Assembly (NCBI RefSeq): GCF_032854445.1
Contig: NC_088306.1
Span: 1,242,501-1,306,500, forward strand
Direction of reading: 5' to 3'
DNA from: Liolophura sinensis
Lineage: Eukaryota > Mollusca > Polyplacophora > Chitonida > Chitonidae
DNA: 64,000 bases
A program made the position numbers and the translations under genes. Shown piece by piece: positions 58,901 through 64,000 of this stretch (position 1 is the first letter of the stretch; every line of letters starts with the position of its first letter). The notes beneath the pieces were generated by a model that worked only from the letters and a program-made list of their open reading frames with translations, was not told the origin of the DNA and ran no database searches.

Positions 58901-61900
58901 GCTTAATATCTCGATTGGAGGAATCTTCGGACACATTTCTGACTTTTCCCGTTCCTGGTTCTAACCAAAGAGTGTGGATGAATTTTTGACTAAAAAGTTG
59001 TACACAAAATCTGTTCGTTCAGAGAGTTTTTCACTCCCAGTGACAAAAAGAAACATCCGAATCTACAAAGTTGCTGTTAGATTGCTGTCAACATGGCCTA
59101 TTGCCTCAGCGATTCCCCATCTGCCAGATTGAGCATGCCACTGTCAGAGTTACAGGCCCAGGTAAGCCCTAAGCATGCTCCTAGTCTTGTCTCTGTGTGT
59201 AGAGTGGTGGGGGTGGGGGTTTACATGCGGTTTCATCCAGCGGGGTGTGTCTGTGCCTTGCAGACATCAGATTTCTGATGGCATTTACATGGAACAGATA
59301 GGGATAATACAAGAAAAAATGCAAGTGAGATGCCTTGAGTTTAAAATCTGACTAAATCTATGTGAAAGGAATTACATGTATGAAAATGGGTAACATGATG
59401 GAAAAAAAGATGTCATCTGAATTCCCTAAGCCATTGTGCATTGCTGCAGATCTGTGTACATGTACATTCATAGCTCCCTGGTGATAACTAAAGTTAGGGC
59501 ATGCTCCGATAGCTCACCGACTTTGAACCTCTTTTCTGGGTGAGCGGTTTTAATTCAGTTATTGAAGCGGAAGTTTTACTGGAGGTTGTGCTCAGATAGT
59601 TGTGAATGCCAAATATATGAACCGTTTGAACGTGTACATGTAAATCGCTTCATGAATAACTTTCATGTGGCAAAAGCTCTCAACATTTGTGACATAGATG
59701 TATAATACATCTACATTGTATAAGCTTTGATTAAAAACAAAAAATGAAGTAGTAAAATTTTATAGCTGTAATTCGTACAGTGTACACATGTATTTAGCTC
59801 TGAGAGGGGCTGGCCATGAATTGTTACATTCACCAACCTAGAACTCTGGGGAAGGGGTCGGTAATGGGCCGTCTCCCACTACCTTACATGTACTTCTTAC
59901 TTTTTGAGTACTGGTGCAAGTGATTGGTCAAATGCCATCAACCGCTGTATAATTACGGTCATGATTAAACAAAGTGTCCAGTTGTCAAGTGAGAAAATGG
60001 TTGGAAACCAGATACAATTGGATCCCTGTTCACATCACTAATCTGATTTCGTATCCAGTGTGCCTCTTTGGGATATGGAGCTAAATACATCTGACAGCAG
60101 AGGTATTATTGGGACTGTTAATTAGCTTTAAACATCGGCAAATATTGGCATTTTTTTTTTATTATGAGGACGAATACTTTTCACATTTCCACTGACAAGT
60201 ATGAAGGTGTCTGTCTACTGTGTTTGTCGTACTAATGCCTCTATGAGCACATGTTCACACCTTACTGATGTCTACTTTGTTTGCACAGGTAATCAACCAT
60301 TGTAAACATGTTGGTTTTATTTTAATGGAATCTGTCTTAGGATTATCTCCAGACATCTGTTATGTAACAGTTGAGGTGTGTTAATGGATATCCAGATGTT
60401 AAGCAATGTCCTGCTAAGATGATATTGTCCTGGTAAGACCTGTATCATCTTACCTGCCTACACTATCCCTCAGGGGGTTTCCCCTAGGCTACTTCTCAGC
60501 TCCGTAGGTGGCTTTGTGTAATCTTTGTGTAAAATAGAACCTGAAAACCATCCCTTGTTCAAAACCCCTAAACATCATAGTAGGCATCACTAAATAGACC
60601 ACTTAAAACTATGCATAAATATACTTTAATGCATTTTTTTAGATTTTTATGACAAGAGTTAAAGGTGTTCAAACATTTGAATTCTAAGGTGAGATTTATG
60701 GACCATACTATCAGAGTTTAAGTACTCTGACATCTCAGGAAGTTTTTCCAACTCTAATCACTACACTGCATGTTGGAATAACACTTTTTACCCATGAGTG
60801 AAAGATTTCTTTCACTTCTTAAGCATATTTTGAGGATCGCACAGAAAGAGACTTGTCAAGTTGTGTATGATGTATCTGTGAAACGTTGCCCATGGCTAAT
60901 GTTCATGTAAGTAGGGACTCTGTAGATGTGTGCATACTGATGGCAATACTACAGCTCTTAACCTTTTTGCAGCTTTGCAAGATGTGTTTCTATTCAAACA
61001 TGCTCTGAGCGCATTACTCTGTGTATACTGATAAAATTGTACTTTTTTTGAAATTGGCCAACATACCAATATAGTTGCGGCTACAATTAAAATGAAAACT
61101 GTATTTTATTGAAAACGCAAATATCAAAGATTTTGTTTTCGGGGACACCTCAGTTGCACCCATTAAATGGCGTTACACAAGGTAAATATTTGTGAACCGT
61201 TGTCAGTTCTGCTCCGTTTGTAAGACCTCCATCCGATAGTTTTAAATATTTACTTCTATCAAACGAGAAGTTATATTTCTTATCATGCAAGGAAACTGTT
61301 GCGAGTAAACTCCAGGAAAACAGCTTTCATTCCATGCAGGAGCATGATTAGTTTAACTCCTCACCTTTGGTTTGAGTCTTGATTGAATGGTCTGAAAAAG
61401 TGTTTTATTGGGGTTTTTTTTAGGGTTGCTGCATTAGGCTCTAGCATTGTAATTTAATGAATTTTTATACTTGCCTAAAATTAATGAAAAGCTTTTCCAA
61501 GAACATTTTTATCCATTGTGACTACTAAACATAAAGAACAAATACAGAGCTTTCCATTTTGTGACGGCAAACACTGGTTTTACACCTGGCTTTTAAACTA
61601 ATGTCATAATTTATTCATGTGAATTATTAAAAGTTGATACCAGTCCTCATTACTGTTAAAACAGGCTTCAGACAGTTAATTTATGTGTCAAACAATGTCT
61701 ACTTGGAAGTATAAAGTCAGCTGTTGTCAGACATGTTCGGAACAAGGTCTGCTCACTGGGCTGGAAAATTGTCCAACATTGAACATGCGGGATTGCTGAA
61801 TTATTCATCCACTGTCTCTGTAGCTCTCAAATTATACTGAGAGCTATTTAAATTACAGTTTATATCAGATGGGAAGCCGCTATTTCTGGATACAGATGTT

Positions 61901-63002
61901 GTTGTTATGAACATTGCGTGCCTAATGGGAACTTTTCTTTCACGTGATAACTTGGACATCTCTTAAAAAAAAATTAATGTATAAAAAGTGACCAGCTGGG
62001 AATTATTGTCTTCTCCAAAGTTATTATTTTACTGTTAACAAATGAAGGAATTCGTATTAGTGCTGTGTTTGTAGGCAAGCATTATTAACATGTAAGCAGG
62101 CTCGAGTCAGCAAAGATTTTTTTGTTTTCTGTAACTCACTGAATGTAACATTTCAGATAATGGTATGGAGTAGAAATGTTATTTTGCCACTGTATTATTA
62201 TTCTTAATAATATTATTACATGAGCGGCCCTGATAGCACAGTTGGTAGGGCATCTGCTTTGGGAGGTGGTAGATCCAGGTCAATTCTGTGTTCAGTCACA
62301 CCTAAGACCTTAAAACAGGAATTTCCCTTGGTGTTCAGCATGAAGGGGTTAGTGCAACGACTGGTTGACCCTTAGCAGTATAATGACTTGGGTGGGGCTG
62401 AGGGGTGGAGGGGAAGCGTAAAGATCCAGGAGCCTCTTGCCATTACGTTTGCTGTGAGTTCAAGTCCAGCTCGTGCTGGCTTGCTCTCTGGCCTAACATG
62501 TGAAGGTCTTCCAGCTACATGTACCTGTGGATGGTTGTGGGTTCTGCCTGCTCTCTACCCATTTCCTCTCACCATAATGTTGGTTGCCCGTGGTATAAGT
62601 GAAATATTCTTCAGTACGGCGTAAAACACCAATCAAATGAATAAATAAATGTTTTTTTGGATGTCATTTATAGCATCAGTAATTATATACATGTGTTTCT
62701 TAAAGGAAGTGCTTTATTTACCTCTCCCCTCGCATGTCCCCTGGTGGCTGTTCTGCATGGGTGCCATCCAGCAATACTTACATGTACCAGTACATAATTG
62801 AGTAAGTTTTGTGTAAAGGAGAAGCCAGAAGTAACGAAAAAGTTTTCAGACTGAAGTGTACTGCTTGGAAACCCCCCGCACCCCCCACAACAGGAATGTT
62901 TTATTCATTTTGCCTCTCATTTATTTTGTGTATTCCAGGCAGGTGTAATTGATGCAAACGGTGACTTACCCGGATTCCGAGATCAGACATCACATCCCAA
63001 AA
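46872..63002 (+). CDS. Unrecognised gene, 5' part; continues past the window
   Basis: Three exons join in phase: 46872-46917 (MANSNTTLASLWIDD plus one base), 49967-50097 (GGVGSPIKLLAGTSTKGSGA, then ELKEDIMKFYKESGLEPVAK and E), and 51365-51430 (DMLGMGAILTVDRVLKETMQ and SM). Each has a proper acceptor (gttgcag; tctttag) and donor (gtaaat; gtgggt; gtatga). A later exon at 62939-63002 (AGVIDANGDLPGFRDQTSHP and K) is preceded by 59093-59161, which has its own ATG and an upstream in-frame stop and joins it in phase 0, so it is probably an alternative first exon. Together this suggests a gene with two promoters and long introns, often seen in regulatory proteins. I do not recognise the family, and no domain is complete in the window. 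Confidence 0.6.
46918..49966 (+). other. First intron of the unrecognised gene
   Basis: Holds a third-family SINE tail at 47841-47876 ('gatgtggcaataaggcataa', 'tcattcattcattc') and a SINE-A fragment at 48235. Otherwise AT-rich and unassigned. Confidence 0.45.
48235..48378 (+). mobile_element. SINE-A, 5'-truncated
   Basis: 'ggtcgtggatttcccccagg', 'ctctgcccggtttcctcttt', then 'cttgagtaaagcatataaca' and an aataaataaaata tail. Confidence 0.8.
49967..50097 (+). CDS. Unrecognised gene, second exon
   Basis: Acceptor gtggttgttgcag, donor gtgggt, 131 nt. Encodes IKLLAGTSTKGSGANASELK and EDIMKFYKESGLEPVAKE. The second half looks like an amphipathic helix. Its phases match both neighbours. Confidence 0.7.
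50336..50880. mobile_element. 545-bp inverted-repeat element with ~85-bp arms
   Basis: The left arm (50336-50420, gcacagaaagatgtgctcaa onward) is the reverse complement of the right arm (50796-50880, ending catctttctgtgc) with modest divergence. The arms flank about 375 bp, which contain a second inverted element. A 158-codon open frame across it (from 50348) has no recognisable domain. It lies in the intron after exon 2. Confidence 0.85.
50596..50712. mobile_element. Inner inverted-repeat element nested in the larger one
   Basis: Begins 'caggggccgcatgcacaaag' and ends 'cactttgtgcaagcccctg'. The arms (about 55 bp) pair imperfectly around a centre near 'ccatggttacgtgttg'. The 'gcacaaagcgatcg' wording resembles short palindromic MITEs of molluscan genomes as I remember them. 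Confidence 0.7.
51365..51430 (+). CDS. Unrecognised gene, third exon
   Basis: Acceptor acaagtctttag, donor gtatga, 66 nt in phase 0 at both ends. Encodes DMLGMGAILTVDRVLKETMQ and SM. Confidence 0.6.
51464..51517 (-). mobile_element. SINE-A tail fragment
   Basis: 'tttatttatttgattggtgt' and 'cgttctcaagaatatttc', then the sequence passes directly into the 53-bp minisatellite. Confidence 0.75.
51530..52165. repeat. 53-bp minisatellite, about 12 copies
   Basis: The unit reads 'tgtatacattggcaccggcc', 'tgtacgtactggtactgta' and 'cgttcagtatgtaa'. Register is 53 bp in the central part. Variants (gcgctcagt or tgttcagt; attgg or agtgg) are shared between neighbours. Confidence 0.94.
52166..54319 (+). 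other. Intron sequence, unassigned
   Basis: No exon or repeat family is supported. The open frame 53155-53354 follows a tgtattag acceptor but is hydrophobic and low in complexity, so it is not called. Confidence 0.4.
54320..54400. repeat. Imperfect atc/atcagt microsatellite
   Basis: 'agtatcatcagtataatcaa' and 'tatcatcaatatcatcagta' repeat in triplet rhythm. Confidence 0.85.
54401..55116 (+). other. Intron sequence, unassigned
   Basis: AT-rich. No exon or repeat family was identified. Confidence 0.4.
55117..55158 (-). repeat. Second copy of the GYLISRLTTGALG segment
   Basis: On the - strand this encodes EGYLISRLTTGALGN. It matches the copy at 5501-5543 except for silent changes (Leu TTG/CTA, Thr ACC/ACG, Gly GGG/GGT). 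The upstream - strand reading IALTATLADIIT also resembles LTVITVHVTT of the other copy. It is antisense to the surrounding gene. Confidence 0.6.
55159..59092 (+). other. Intron sequence, unassigned
   Basis: Includes T-rich runs near 55440 and a short gct repeat at about 55968. A phase-0 open stretch after a cctcttgcag acceptor at 56419 (DSGFSEALNTIIINKLNKKV) lacks a good donor and is not called. Confidence 0.4.
59093..59161 (+). CDS. Probable alternative first exon
   Basis: The ATG follows an in-frame TAG 12 bp upstream, so translation can begin here. It encodes MAYCLSDSPSARLSMPLSEL and QAQ before a perfect gtaagc donor, phase 0. This joins the 62939 exon as ELQAQAGVIDANG. The Ser/Pro-rich start is typical of regulatory-protein isoforms, but the identity is unknown. 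Confidence 0.5.
59162..62220 (+). other. Intron sequence, unassigned
   Basis: No exon or clear repeat was seen until the composite SINE at 62221. Confidence 0.4.
62221..62400 (+). mobile_element. SINE-B variant, head and body only
   Basis: 'gatagcacagttggtagggc' head, 'caattctgtgttcagtcaca', and 'agtgcaacgactggttgacc' match the copy at 30515. The 3' half is replaced by a SINE-A body directly downstream. Confidence 0.8.
62401..62652 (+). mobile_element. SINE-A, headless, fused to a SINE-B head
   Basis: 'gatccaggagcctcttgcca', 'gtgagttcaagtccagctcg', 'ctcaccataatgttggttgc' and an aatgaataaataaat tail. The A-box end is missing and the SINE-B head abuts it. Confidence 0.82.
62939..63002 (+). 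CDS. Unrecognised gene, downstream exon
   Basis: Acceptor tgtattccag, donor gtaagt. Encodes AGVIDANGDLPGFRDQTSHP and K, ending in phase 1. The intron after it is occupied by a satellite array starting 26 bp past the exon. Confidence 0.6.
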
Positions 63003-63028
63003 GTAAGTGACACATTCCCCTACTGTTT

Positions 63029-64000
63029 AGGCATTGGACATGTATGTATAGAGTAGTACCTGCTGACAGGCATGAGCGGGTAGATAGTGTATCAGCTATT
63101 TAGGCATTGGACATGTATGTATAGAGTAGTACCTGCTGACAGGTATGAGCGGGTAGATAGTGTATCAACTATTTAGGCATTGGACATGTATGTATAGAGT
63201 AGTACCTGCTGACAGGTATGAGCGGGTAGATAGTGTATCAACTATTTAGGCATTGGACTTCGGTATACATGTATGTATAGAGTAGTACCTGCTGACAGGT
63301 ATGAGCGGGTAGATAGTGTATCAGTTATATAGGCATTGGACATGTATGTATAGAGTAGTACCTGCTGACAGGTATGAGCGGGTAGATAGTGTATCAGTTA
63401 TATAGGCATTGGACATGTATGTATAGAGTAGTACCTGCTGACAGGTATGAGCGGGTAGATAGTGTATCAACTATTTAGGCATTGGACTTCGGTATACATG
63501 TATGTATAGAATAGTACCTGCTGACAGGTATGAGCGGGTAGATAGTGTATCAACTATTTAGGCATTGGACTTCGGTATACATGTATGTATAGAGTAGTAC
63601 CTGCTGACAGGTATGAGCGGGTAGATAGTGTATCAGTTATTTAGGCATTGGACATGTATGTATAGAGTAGTACCTGCTGACAGGTATGAGCGGGTAGATA
63701 GTGTATCAGTTATATAGGCATTGGACATGTATGTATAGAGTAGTACCTGCTGACAGGTATGAGCGGGTAGATAGTGTATCAGTTATATAGGCATTGGACA
63801 TGTATGTATAGAGTAGTACCTGCTGACAGGTATGAGCGGGTAGATAGTGTATCAACTATTTAGGCATTGGACTTCGGTATACATGTATGTATAGAATAGT
63901 ACCTGCTGACAGGTATGAGCGGGTAGATAGTGTATCAACTATTTAGGCATTGGACTTCGGTATACATGTATGTATAGAGTAGTACCTGCTGACAGGTATG
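63029..64000. repeat. 73/83-bp satellite with 385-bp higher-order unit, runs off the edge
   Basis: The short unit (73 bp) reads 'aggcattggacatgtatgta', 'tagagtagtacctgctgaca', 'ggtatgagcgggtagatagt' and 'gtatcaactattt'. The long unit (83 bp) has ten extra bases, 'ttcggtatac', after 'ggac'. Starts are 63029, 63102, 63175, 63248, 63331, 63404, 63477, 63560, 63643, 63716, 63789, 63862 and 63945. The long unit with 'agaatag' recurs at 63477 and 63862, 385 bp apart (83+83+73+73+73). Confidence 0.96.

Overview
This window is nuclear DNA from an animal. It is AT-rich, has large introns with GT-AG borders, and is crowded with SINEs, minisatellites, one degraded LINE and several inverted-repeat elements. 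The best guess is a marine mollusc or another lophotrochozoan. That rests on the style of the tRNA-headed SINEs (recalled, not searched) and on the invertebrate-like divergence of the recognisable genes. There is no bacterial-type operon, CRISPR array or phage module.

Three genes can be supported. (1) DNAJC3/p58IPK, the TPR and J-domain co-chaperone of the ER lumen, lies complete on the + strand in 11 exons (3773-13781). The spliced reading frame gives 495 residues with all phases consistent. A UPRE-like core and a CCAAT box sit about 160-200 bp upstream of the start. (2) A BOK-type BCL-2 family gene lies on the - strand. One exon (28287 down to 27724) encodes BH3, BH1 and the first part of BH2, and ends in a splice donor right after the BH2 Gly-Trp. 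Its C-terminal exon was not found. DNAJC3 and BOK are tail to tail, and both families act in ER stress and cell death. (3) The 5' part of an unrecognised + strand gene starts at 46872 (three phase-compatible exons). It has a plausible alternative first exon at 59093 and a further exon at 62939, and it runs off the right edge.

Layout: 1-3480 holds a weak - strand exon candidate, a 95-bp duplication and two SINEs. 3573-13781 is DNAJC3 with intronic SINEs and a 34-bp minisatellite next to exon 6. 13782-21600 is mostly non-coding with SINE pieces. 21600-24143 is a decayed - strand non-LTR retrotransposon whose endonuclease region carries four 125-bp tandem copies. 24350-31620 is a repeat cluster (58-bp minisatellite, SINEs, the BOK exon, inverted repeats, a SINE inside a 31-bp minisatellite). 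34431-36440 is an ~82-bp satellite with 244-bp higher-order periodicity. 36600-46480 holds small repeats, an inverted-repeat element, a promoter-like module and SINEs. 46484-64000 is the third gene, with nested inverted repeats, a 53-bp minisatellite and a terminal 73/83-bp satellite with a 385-bp higher-order period.

Two main SINE families recur. SINE-A has a tRNA-like head with A and B boxes, a central body and an AATAAATAAA-type tail. SINE-B has a tRNA-like head (ggcctaatggttagagcgtc) and a tail ending near 'taaaaccccaagcat'. No clearly new multi-gene system is visible. The most unusual signals are the shared GYLISRLTTGALG segment with only silent differences, the nested palindromic elements, the atypical BH3 of the BOK-like protein, and the higher-order satellites.
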